From: Macrostomum hystrix
Lineage: Eukaryota > Platyhelminthes > Macrostomidae
Assembly (NCBI GenBank): GCA_950097015.1
Contig: CATNEN010000038.1
Coordinates: forward strand, 14,006,001-14,070,000
Direction: 5' to 3'
DNA: 64,000 nucleotides
Shown: piece by piece, positions 24,063 through 32,387 of the stretch
Layout of the letters: every line of letters starts with the position of its first letter
How positions within the stretch are numbered: position 1 is the stretch's first letter
Notes under the pieces: generated by a model
What the model was told of the DNA's origin: nothing
Databases searched by the model: none
What the model saw: only the letters and a program-made list of their open reading frames with translations
Position numbers and translations under genes: made by a program

Positions 24063-25364
24063 TAGAAAGGGCGCGAAACGAACCTGAATTTTTCAATTGT
24101 TAGTTTAGCGCCGCAGATTTCTGTGGTAGTTAGCCGTAAGGGCTTCTTCTAGATTTCATCTTCCGTACGCCTAAATCTTATCTCTAGAGACTGGACTTCA
24201 GTTCGAGTAACTGTCAATTAATTTTCTTTGAACAGTTTCAATTTGATTCGGACTTTAATGTAAGGATTTTGTTAGGATTTCCAAAATTTCTGATTAGTGA
24301 CTTTCTACTAAGAGTAGGCTGTGTGAGCGGACTTCATGCTAGAGTGTCTTCGGGTTATGTGGCTGCTGCAGGAGTCAGGGACTGTCTGTGGGGTTTCCCG
24401 CGTGACTGTTCTGGGAGGGGCCAATCTTAACGAAGGACCGGGCCATGCCGGTCAGGCCTCCTAACCGAGCGAAGTGAGCCCCCGGCAATGCAGCCGGGAA
24501 CCGATGACTCGCTGAGCACCGGGGGTTGGTTCTCTTGGGCAGCTTGTAGGCCTGCTTACGTGTACCTGATTCTGAAAGTGTCACATAGCTTTGATCAAGT
24601 CTGACTTTGGTGGGGAACAGTTAGGGAGGTGGGACCTTCTGGGAGGTCTAGCGACCCCCGTGCCCGCCTCTCGAAGCTGCCTACTTTAAGTATGGGCTAG
24701 AATTCGGTCGGCGCGTCTTTCTAAGAAACTCTCTGAGGGATGGTCTAAACGGCGAAACCGGGCTCTAAGCCACGGACCCCTAACCGAGCGAGGTCTCAGA
24801 TGTATAATTCCTGGGATCCCCAGCCTCGTAATCGCGGAGGCGAAGCCCCCGGCCATCCCCACCGGGAAGGGCCCTCTGAGCGAATCGGGGATTAGCCTTC
24901 TTTGAATGACTTTTTGAGTCGCGTACTTTCCAAGGTAGGGAGATAGGCTGCTGCAGGCGCAAGCTTGCAGTAGTACTGGCCCCGCCGTACCTATAGTGTA
25001 ACAGTCTGCTATAGGGTTGCTGAATGAGTGCTAAGTTAAAACCTGGACTTCTATGTCCCAAACTTAAGTGCGCGCAAGCAGTTGTCGGTAGCCAAGGCTG
25101 GAAGCAAAGCTAGCCAGGGCCCTGGGCCCTTTTTCTCTCTCATTGATCTTTGATCTCATTTTTGTTGTAGGATTGTTTGCTAGGAATAAGGAATTTGCTC
25201 GCCATTAATTAGGGCTGGATTTGACAACTCAGGCCATTCTCTTTCCCTCTCGCACGACCCCCGGTCGTGATCTGTGTTCCCCTTTTTCTCCTTCCCCATT
25301 GTTGCATTAGCGACAAACACCCCTTTTTAATTCGCAAAACCCTCATTTTCTCTTTTGGTCGAAA
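24063..25364 (+). other. Retrotransposon 5' leader with duplicated structured segments
   Basis: There is no long sense ORF. Two GC-rich segments, about 24425-24545 and 24775-24900, share CTAACCGAGCGA, GCGAAG(TGA)GCCCCCGGC..., CCGGG and a closing GGGGGTTGG/GGGGATTAG. Both can fold into a long stem with an internal CCCGG/CCGGG hairpin. Packaging, dimerisation or internal ribosome entry are possible roles, but this is inference. Confidence 0.45.
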
Positions 25365-28300
25365 ATGTCCGACCAGGAGGATGAGGTCGTCGAGGCAATC
25401 GGCGCCCCCCGTCCAATCAAAAATCGGGCTGTCTCCGCAGAGAGATGCCAGGAGAGGCGCCCCCTTCCTGCAACTGCAGCCTCGGGTACCTCTAGAACGG
25501 ATCCGTGGAAGGTCCATCGGCACCTTCTTGAGATGCTGCAATCAATTAAGTCCGATTTGCAATCGCTTAACGGCCCAGTGCACTCCCCGGTGTCGTGGCA
25601 CTCGGCTGCCACCCAGACGGAAGGTGAGCGTCCACAGGTTGTCAGGCCGGCGTACGGTTTCCGAATCCCGGTGGAGCCATTCGACCAAGGTCGCTCCGAC
25701 ATTGCCTCCTGGATGCTTCGGCTGGAGGCAAAATTCCAATTTGAGGAGGTCGCCGATGATAAGGCCAAGAACGTGACCTGTTACAGCCTGCTGCCGGAGG
25801 AGATGCAGCTAGAGTGTCTCCTGACGGTTGATTTTGATGGCCCCTTTGAGCACTTCCGAGCCAAAGTGTTAGACGGCTGCCTGGATTCCAGGTTGCCGTT
25901 AACTAAGAAGCGCACGGTCGAGCGCCTGCAGCCACGTTCAGGGGAGGCTCCTGAGGTGTTCTTAGTGCGGCTGAGGAAGCTCGTGGAGTGGGCTTATGCC
26001 GAATACCCAGAGGACTGGCGACAGAACGAGCTCAAACGGCTCTATCTGCAGAACGGCCACTTCGGCTACAACTTTGCCTTCGAGGCATTCCAGGCGAAGG
26101 ACTGGACCCCGGAAGGCACGGTGTTTGAGCAGCGGAGGTCCGAGGAGGCTGACCGCGTCGCGCACGAAATCGAAAGCGAGCGACTAAGTTCAGCCTCTGA
26201 GGATGCTTCGGTGTATCAGAGCTGTGCGTCCCCGGTGAGCAGCCCTCCTCGAGCCGCGGTCAGGGCGGTAGAGGCAGCTGACGAAGCTGGCCCCGCAGAA
26301 CTCAGAAATGGAGTGGAGAAGGTGGGAGTCGGCTCCCAACTAACGGCTGAGCAGGAAAGGCAGCTGGGAGACTTGTTGCGGGCCAACGCCGACTTGTTCG
26401 CCGACCAGGAGGAGGACCTGACGGTCACGAGCGTGGTCCAGCATGAGGTCACGCTGACTGACCCCCGGCCCGTGAAGTCGGCGCCGCGGAGGATTCCCCA
26501 GGCCTACCTCGAGGAGGTGCAGCAGATGGCAAGGGAGTGGTTGGAGACCGGGAAGGTCAGCCGCTCGACCAGCTCTTACTGCTCGCCGCTGGTGCTGGTC
26601 AAGAAGAAGGACGGCTCTCTACGGGTCTGCATCGACTATAGGGAGCTCAACGAGCGGAGTGTGTCAGAGGTCACGCCGCTGCCACGCATCGACGAACTGT
26701 TGGCATCGTTGCATGGGTCCTCTTACTTCACCACCCTGGACCTCCGCAGCGGGTACCACCAAGTGCCCATGCACGAAACTTGCAAATCATACACCGCATT
26801 CGCCGTCCCGGGAGTCGGGTTACTGCAGTGGAATGTGATGCCATTCGGGCTGAAGGGTGCACCAAGCACATTCTCCCGCTTGATGAACCTGGTGCTGGCA
26901 GGCGTGCCACAGCATGAGGCCATGGCGTACATCGACGACGTCATCGTGCACTCTGCTACCTTCGAGGAACACCTAGTCCGGCTCCAGAAGACATTCGATC
27001 GTCTTCGGGCGGCTAATTTGAAGATGAAGCCATCAAAGTGCTTCCTCGCGCAGCCCGAGATCTCTTTCCTCGGACATACGGTGTCGGGAACAGGCATCGC
27101 GACTGACCCTCATAAAACATGTGCGTTGACCACGTGGCCACGGCCGCGTACAGCCACTGACGTCCGCTCATTCTTAGGCGCGGTGGGCTACTACCGTGAT
27201 TTCGTGCCCGAGTACAGCCGCCTCTCGGCACCTCTTTGTGAACTCACCAAAAAGGGCCTCGTGGATATAGAACCCCTCTGGGACGACCGGCACGAGGCCG
27301 CGTTCGAGGAGCTGAAGGCGCGGATGGTCGAGGCGCCAGTGCTGGCCCACCCGAGTTTCGAAAAGGGCGCAGGGCGTTTCATCCTCGACTGTGACGCCAG
27401 TCTGGAGTCCTTGGGGGCGGTGTTGAGTCAAGAACAGCCGGACGGGACGGAGAGGGTCTTGGCCTATGGCAGTAAGGCCTTATCCGCATCTCAGCGGAAC
27501 TACTGCGTCACTAAGTTAGAAATGCTGAGCCTCGTGTACTTCACTAGGAAGTACAGGTACTACCTACTGGGCCGCCGGTTCTTGGTCCGAACCGACCACA
27601 GTTCCCTCCAGTGGCTGCGGAGCTTTAAGGAGCCAACTGGCATGTATGCTCGGTGGGTGCAGCACCTGTCGCTATACGACTTCGACCTGGAGTATAGGAA
27701 GGGCAGCCTCCATACCAACGCCGACGCATTGAGTCGCCGGCCTAGACAGAGACACGGAGATTGCCCCGTCTGTCGGCCGTTGGAGCCCGGCAGCGAGGAA
27801 GAAAGTGAGGACGAAGGGATGGTGGTAAACGCCGTCGCGGCAGTCATGGAGCCGCCGCTGCAGCCCGAGGAGCTGCTGGCCCAGCAGGTCGCCGACCCGG
27901 TGATCCATTGGATACTGCAAGCGAAGGTCAACGGTCTGGCCGCCCCAGTTCCGGCCGCGGTCCCGGAGTTGACCGCCAAGCAGAAGGTTGCGTTGAAGAA
28001 GGTGGTGCCCTACTGGGACCTCTTGAGAGTGGAGGAGCAGCTGCTCAAAATTCAGGTGCACGCTCCCCCCCGGCCGCCGCTGTGGGTGCTCCCAGCAAGC
28101 CTCGATGAACAGGCTTTCCACTCGTGTCATAACGGGACCTTGGCCGGGCATTTCGGGCGTCAAAAGACCCTGGGGCGTGTCGGCCAGCGGTTTTGGCGAC
28201 CAGGACTCCGCGCTTCGATGCAGAAGCTGTGTGCGCAGTGCCACGTCTGCCTGTGCAGCAAGAAGGGTCGCAGAGCCCAGGCTCCGCCGCAGCCATGGGA

Positions 28301-29504
28301 GAAGAGCCCGAAGTTCTCACGGATTCACCTGGACTTTGTCGGCCCACTCGGCCGCGGCGGTCAGAGCATCCTCACGATCGTGGATAGCTATTCCGGCTGG
28401 GTCGAGGCGTTCCCTGTGGCCAACCAAACTGCTAAGGCAGTCACGAGGATCCTGTCCACAGAGTTCATCCCACGGTTCGGGGTGCCCGATTGGATCCATA
28501 GTGACCAGGGCGCCCAATTCGAGTCGAGCCATTTCCGCGACTTTTGTCGGCAGCTGGGCATACGGAAGACCAGGACCACGCCCTACCACCCACAAGGCAA
28601 CGGCATGGCGGAGTCCCAGCACCGCACACTGAAGACGCTGTTGACAACAGCCGTGGGTCGCCACCAAGAGAAGTGGAAGTCACACCTGGGCACTTGCCTT
28701 GCCGCCATGAGGTCCGCCGAACACACTTTGACCGGATTCTCACCATTCTTCTTGGTGTATGGGCAAGAAGCCAGGCTGCCCGTAGACGTGGCACTGGCCG
28801 CGCCGGCCGAAGCACCTGCGCCCCATCATTACGCGGAGCAGCTCTTGCAGAACCTGGAAGAGGCACAAGTGCAGCTGCAGGAGCAATTTAGTCAGAAGCT
28901 CCAGGCGCAGGCCCGAATGGGGGACAGGCAACGGAAAACGGAGCTCGAGGTAGGGGCCGTAGTGTACCTGGCCCGCCATCAGATCGAAGGCTGGGAGATC
29001 CCCAAATTTCACCAGGCCTACTCAGGACCGTGGAAGGTGGTCGCGAAGCCGGGCGTGTCGGTTTACGACATCGCGCCGGTGACCCCGCAGCCCGGCCGAC
29101 AACAGACGTACCGGGTACACCGCGACAACTTGCGAGCCGTTCCCAAGGAGGCCGGGGAAGCCCGACCAACCCAGGAGGCGGGCGAGAGACGACCAAGGCA
29201 GGTGCAGCGTGGGCCCGGCCGGCCACCCGTGCGGCCCAGGCCAGCCTCACCCCCGCCGAGGATGTTAAGGGCGGAAAGCGAGCCCGACGACCAGTGGAGC
29301 GACGGCTCCTCTGATTCCGGGGAGTACTGGATTGACCTCGAGGAGCCGCCGCCGCAAAGGATGGACGAAGGCCCGCGAGTGTTGAGGCCCCGGGAAGGCA
29401 TCCGACCCCCCGAGCGCTGGGGCTATGCCCGGAGGATTCTCCTCGGCGAGCCCGAATCTGACCCGGAATCCTGGGCGAGGACCAACGGCCACGACCCAGG
29501 CTAG
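25365..29504 (+). CDS. gag-pol: Gag-Pol polyprotein: Gag, reverse transcriptase, RNase H, integrase
   Basis: A single ORF of 1379 residues starts at an ATG in good context (GAAAATGTCC). Residues 1 to about 300 are a Gag-like region (ASWMLRLEAKF, then a capsid-like helical part) without a CCHC knuckle. RT has SPLVLVKKKDGSLRVCIDYR, the LDLRSGYHQ segment and the active-site YIDDV at 522-526. RNase H starts with DCDAS at 675 and includes TDHSSLQWL and NADALSR. Integrase has an HHCC zinc site (H..H then CAQCHVC) and the DDE triad D990, D1047, E1083 with the canonical 35-residue D-E spacing, followed by a GPW motif. The C-terminal tail is Pro/Arg-rich with an acidic patch. Only about 40 residues separate the Gag-like part from the RT leader and no D-S/T-G protease motif occurs there. 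It reverse-transcribes and integrates the element. Confidence 0.95.
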   Translation: MSDQEDEVVEAIGAPRPIKNRAVSAERCQERRPLPATAASGTSRTDPWKVHRHLLEMLQSIKSDLQSLNGPVHSPVSWHSAATQTEGERPQVVRPAYGFRIPVEPFDQGRSDIASWMLRLEAKFQFEEVADDKAKNVTCYSLLPEEMQLECLLTVDFDGPFEHFRAKVLDGCLDSRLPLTKKRTVERLQPRSGEAPEVFLVRLRKLVEWAYAEYPEDWRQNELKRLYLQNGHFGYNFAFEAFQAKDWTPEGTVFEQRRSEEADRVAHEIESERLSSASEDASVYQSCASPVSSPPRAAVRAVEAADEAGPAELRNGVEKVGVGSQLTAEQERQLGDLLRANADLFADQEEDLTVTSVVQHEVTLTDPRPVKSAPRRIPQAYLEEVQQMAREWLETGKVSRSTSSYCSPLVLVKKKDGSLRVCIDYRELNERSVSEVTPLPRIDELLASLHGSSYFTTLDLRSGYHQVPMHETCKSYTAFAVPGVGLLQWNVMPFGLKGAPSTFSRLMNLVLAGVPQHEAMAYIDDVIVHSATFEEHLVRLQKTFDRLRAANLKMKPSKCFLAQPEISFLGHTVSGTGIATDPHKTCALTTWPRPRTATDVRSFLGAVGYYRDFVPEYSRLSAPLCELTKKGLVDIEPLWDDRHEAAFEELKARMVEAPVLAHPSFEKGAGRFILDCDASLESLGAVLSQEQPDGTERVLAYGSKALSASQRNYCVTKLEMLSLVYFTRKYRYYLLGRRFLVRTDHSSLQWLRSFKEPTGMYARWVQHLSLYDFDLEYRKGSLHTNADALSRRPRQRHGDCPVCRPLEPGSEEESEDEGMVVNAVAAVMEPPLQPEELLAQQVADPVIHWILQAKVNGLAAPVPAAVPELTAKQKVALKKVVPYWDLLRVEEQLLKIQVHAPPRPPLWVLPASLDEQAFHSCHNGTLAGHFGRQKTLGRVGQRFWRPGLRASMQKLCAQCHVCLCSKKGRRAQAPPQPWEKSPKFSRIHLDFVGPLGRGGQSILTIVDSYSGWVEAFPVANQTAKAVTRILSTEFIPRFGVPDWIHSDQGAQFESSHFRDFCRQLGIRKTRTTPYHPQGNGMAESQHRTLKTLLTTAVGRHQEKWKSHLGTCLAAMRSAEHTLTGFSPFFLVYGQEARLPVDVALAAPAEAPAPHHYAEQLLQNLEEAQVQLQEQFSQKLQAQARMGDRQRKTELEVGAVVYLARHQIEGWEIPKFHQAYSGPWKVVAKPGVSVYDIAPVTPQPGRQQTYRVHRDNLRAVPKEAGEARPTQEAGERRPRQVQRGPGRPPVRPRPASPPPRMLRAESEPDDQWSDGSSDSGEYWIDLEEPPPQRMDEGPRVLRPREGIRPPERWGYARRILLGEPESDPESWARTNGHDPG

Positions 29505-29656
29505 GGAAAGGTAGCTCCCGCTGCGGGTGCCCCGAAGCACTCACTCGGCCGTGCTAGGCGACCGAGCCCCACTGGAGACCTCGTTGGGGAAGCGATCCCC
29601 CATTCTGTTACCCTTTTTGCTCCTTTCTCCTATTGTGCACGCCTTCCTTTTTCATC

Positions 29657-30320
29657 AAAGCCGCCTTGGCACAAAAATCTCATAAAAATTCTTATAATTT
29701 AGCCAGAAACCCAAAAACATACCTAGTGGGGTGAAATTCCCCTAGTACTTTTTCGCATGAGATGCCTATCTAATTGTAGCAACCTAGGGCATGCACCTTC
29801 TTTTCTTAAAGAGCATTTTACTTTAATCGCACCACATCATGCATGGCACCTCTGCCTTATCTTGTTCATATTGGTGGGTCTGTGGGAGTTCAATTTAGGA
29901 CAACTTCTAAATTAGGAGGGACACCAACCCGCTAAAGTGAGCGGGGTGGTATGCCATGGGAAATTCTATGTTTCTTTAAGGGTGGGAAGGCGGTTTCAAA
30001 TCAAAAAGGCCATCTCGGCGCCAAATCCTCTTAAAAACTCATATAAACTAGTCAAAATCCAAAAACATATTTAGTGGGGTGAAATTCCCCTTCGTAAGAA
30101 TTTTCGCATGAAACATTTTCGTAATAACTGCCGCAAACTAGGGTTCGCACCTACTTTTCGCAAAACTTGCTTATCTTACATGTTCTCCATGCTTGGTTTC
30201 GGGAATTTAGCTATGCCGGCTCTATTTAGGGGGTATACCAACCCGCTAAAGTGAGCGGGGTGGTATGTTTCGGGAGTTTTTCTTAATGTTTGTTTAAAGA
30301 GTGGGCGGTTGTAAATCAAG
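29657..30320 (+). repeat. Two diverged copies of a roughly 346-bp hairpin-bearing module
   Basis: Copy 1 (about 29657-30002) and copy 2 (about 30003-30315) share, in order: CCAAAAACATA, AGTGGGGTGAAATTCCCCT (a hairpin), TTTTCGCATGA, ACCAACCCGCTAAAGTGAGC followed by GGGGTGGTATG (a second hairpin, CCCGCT/AGCGGG), and a TTTAA...GTGGG..GCGG...AAATCAA end. A partial third start follows copy 2. The hairpins are better kept than the sequence between them, which suggests RNA structure. Confidence 0.75.
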
Positions 30321-30669
30321 AGGCCGGTAGGGCCGGGTATTCAAATTCTAGGGGAGACAATCTGGCTGTTTCAATGAGCGACAGATTTCAAAATGATAAT
30401 TTTTCTTTTGTTAGGGCTAGAAAAGGCAAAAAGAAACATTATTTGGGGAGCCAGAAGTTAGCGGCTGGGCATTCAAATCTAGGTACCTGGAGGGGTAGAA
30501 TAGTAATAAATCGTACGAATTAAGGTTCCAGACGTTTCGAAAACTCATTAACAGTCTATTAGTTTTTTTCGGTTACTAGGCAATCGTAAAATTTGAGCAG
30601 TAATGTTTCATCTAGGAAGGAAGTCGGACACAGATAGCGGATTCTCTTTTACATTTCAAATAGTGGCGG

Positions 30670-30675
30670 TTTATT
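30670..30675 (-). terminator. Poly(A) signal of the antisense gene
   Basis: TTTATT on the + strand reads AATAAA on the minus strand, about 95 bp after the stop codon of the antisense gene. Confidence 0.55.
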
Positions 30676-30769
30676 TGCATGATAATGTGGCACAGTTTGG
30701 CGAAGATGCCTACAGTCAAGTGATGATAGTGGTAGCAGATAGCAGTTCAGAGGGTGGTAGTGGTCGCCG

Positions 30770-31406
30770 TTACATCAGTAAAATCAGTACGAAAAGCACG
30801 ATGGCTGCGATCGCCACTCCGGCAGCCAGGGCCATGCCCAGCGGGCCCCGAATAAAACTCGAAACGATGGCCGCCAGGTCGGCCTCGCGGCCTTCGGGCA
30901 CGTTAATGTCTGCAAGAGCAAGGTGGATGAGTAGTTTAGTAAGGCGCAGTGGCGTTCTGCGGGCGGAAGTTTCAAATGGTGACACCCAGGGTGGGGGGGG
31001 AAGTGTAGGTTTATCAATGCCAACTTACTCATCACAAACGACACCGATATGGGGCCACCCGACGCGGTCCGGCGTCGAGGCTCCGGTTCGAAGGCACCGA
31101 GCGGGTAGCTGCTGAAAGCGAAGAGTGGTGTAGTCCGATTAGGAATGGAAGAATAGAGGTGGCAATCGCAGACTAAGTAACTTTCAATTTAATCAATCAT
31201 TAACTCAGGAAGGGTTCCTTTTTCGCAGTTTTGGGGTCGGGGTCAATTTCAGATTCTCGGGATAAATGGCGTGCCGTGGGTAGGGGGAACTCTAGTTATC
31301 CTAATTATTATGACATAACCCTCGCAATTATCCTTAATAACCGGCCTTGGGGGGCCGAGTAGAAGCAAATAACTCACCTTTCGTCTTCAGGTTGCTGCTG
31401 GGCCAT
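30770..31406 (-). CDS. Spliced antisense gene inside the retrotransposon: 83-residue tail-anchored membrane protein (3 exons)
   Basis: Exons: 31406-31378, 31111-31029 and 30909-30770. Donors are AAAG|GTGAGT and ATGA|GTAAGT. Acceptors are TTCGCTTTCAG and TTGCTCTTGCAG. Phases 2 and 1 keep frame, giving 252 nt. The protein starts MAQQQPEDESSYPLGAFEPE, has a basic PRRR patch, then ISVSFVMNINVPEG, then a helical EADLAAIVSSFIRGP segment. It ends in one hydrophobic helix (about residues 61-83, ending VLFVLILLM) with no tail after it, which is the layout of a tail-anchored protein inserted by its C-terminus. A TATA box (31594-31587) and an AATAAA (30675-30670) complete a full pol II gene. It runs opposite to gag-pol, so its introns cannot be spliced from the genomic RNA. 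I do not recognise the family. It could be a captured host gene or an accessory protein of the element. Confidence 0.72.
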
Positions 31407-31586
31407 TATGTAGTCAAGACGTACGCGATAGTTGGTATCGATGCTGGTCACAGTGTAGACTTAGATGGCAAATGTGTAGTTTTTCCTTCTTGCCGTTAAT
31501 CACAAGGATGTTAGGTTCAGTATGGCGGAATTAGCAGTTGTTTAGGAGATAAAGAGGCTTTGGGTTAATGGGGCGTCAAGTGTTTG

Positions 31587-31594
31587 CTTTTATA
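31587..31594 (-). promoter_or_regulatory. TATA box of the antisense gene
   Basis: TATAAAAG on the minus strand, 181 bp upstream of the ATG at 31406. A start near 31560 would give a 5' UTR of about 155 nt. The region upstream of it (31700-32110) is GC- and CpG-rich, as many promoters are. Confidence 0.6.
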
Positions 31595-31699
31595 GGGCTA
31601 ATTTAGGGAGACGTGGCGGTCTAACCGCCAGCCAATGGGAGCAAAGTGGGAATTCCGGGCAGAACCAGTTTAGGGGGCTCATGGTAACAGTTTAGTTGT

Positions 31700-32120
31700 T
31701 GGGGCCCTGACCTTTTCGGTGAGGAGACACCTCGGCCGGCAACAGCATCACAAGCGGCCTGAGCAGCGGTTTCCCCAGCTGCGACCAGCTGCAGCGCCGA
31801 TTGGGCCGCGCGCAACGGCTAGGCAACCGGCCCGACGAGAATTTTCGGGCCCGGCCAGCTGAAAACACCTGGGCGCGCGGCGAATCAGAGGCTACCACGG
31901 CCCGGCAACGGAATCGGGAAGGCGCGAACGGACCAACCAACCCGGAGCCACCTGGGGAAGAGCACGGCCGGACCCTCGGACTTAAGGAGAAAACGGCCGG
32001 AGCCTCCCGGGATTGCGCAACCGAGACCAAGCCGGGCAGGGAAAGACGGGGACAGCTGCAGCCACCTGGAGGAGAAGGCGAATCGGGACACGGCACCCCG
32101 GGACAGCGAGAACAACTCTA
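31700..32120. other. GC/CpG-rich stretch between antisense promoter and 3' LTR
   Basis: Strongly GC-rich, with ORFs open on both strands in several frames (for example a 106-codon + ORF rich in Gly, Glu, Arg). No domain is seen and codon content looks compositional. It may be promoter DNA for the antisense gene. Confidence 0.35.
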
Positions 32121-32361
32121 ACTCAGCCGGAATGCGCACCCACCTCCCCTCAGGACTCTATCCCTTAGTTGCTAGGGGCGCCGACCTTTACACTCTCGCA
32201 CACAATCTATTTATAGCAGTATTGTTACGTACGATGACCTAGGATTTCTTCTCTAGCGGATTTCTTCTTAAGGTTCTTTACGGTATACAGTAGGGTAATG
32301 TAAGTTTTTGCCCCCTCGATTCGCGGCACACCCCACTACTGACAGTAAGCACGTAAGTGCC

Positions 32362-32387
32362 TTACGTGAAAGTGAGCAAGGGCGGTG
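32362..32387 (+). other. Probable polypurine tract before the 3' LTR
   Basis: GTGAAAGTGAGCAAGGGCGG, then TG, lies directly upstream of the 3' LTR. It is purine-rich but interrupted, so it is a weaker match than usual. Confidence 0.35.

Noticed and set aside
25267-28891. Many overlapping 60-190-codon ORFs in other frames of gag-pol
   Set aside because: GC-rich coding DNA yields such shadows; none has a domain.
30603-31115. 170-codon + ORF after gag-pol (possible env)
   Set aside because: It has no signal peptide or membrane helix and overlaps the well-formed antisense exons; judged a shadow.
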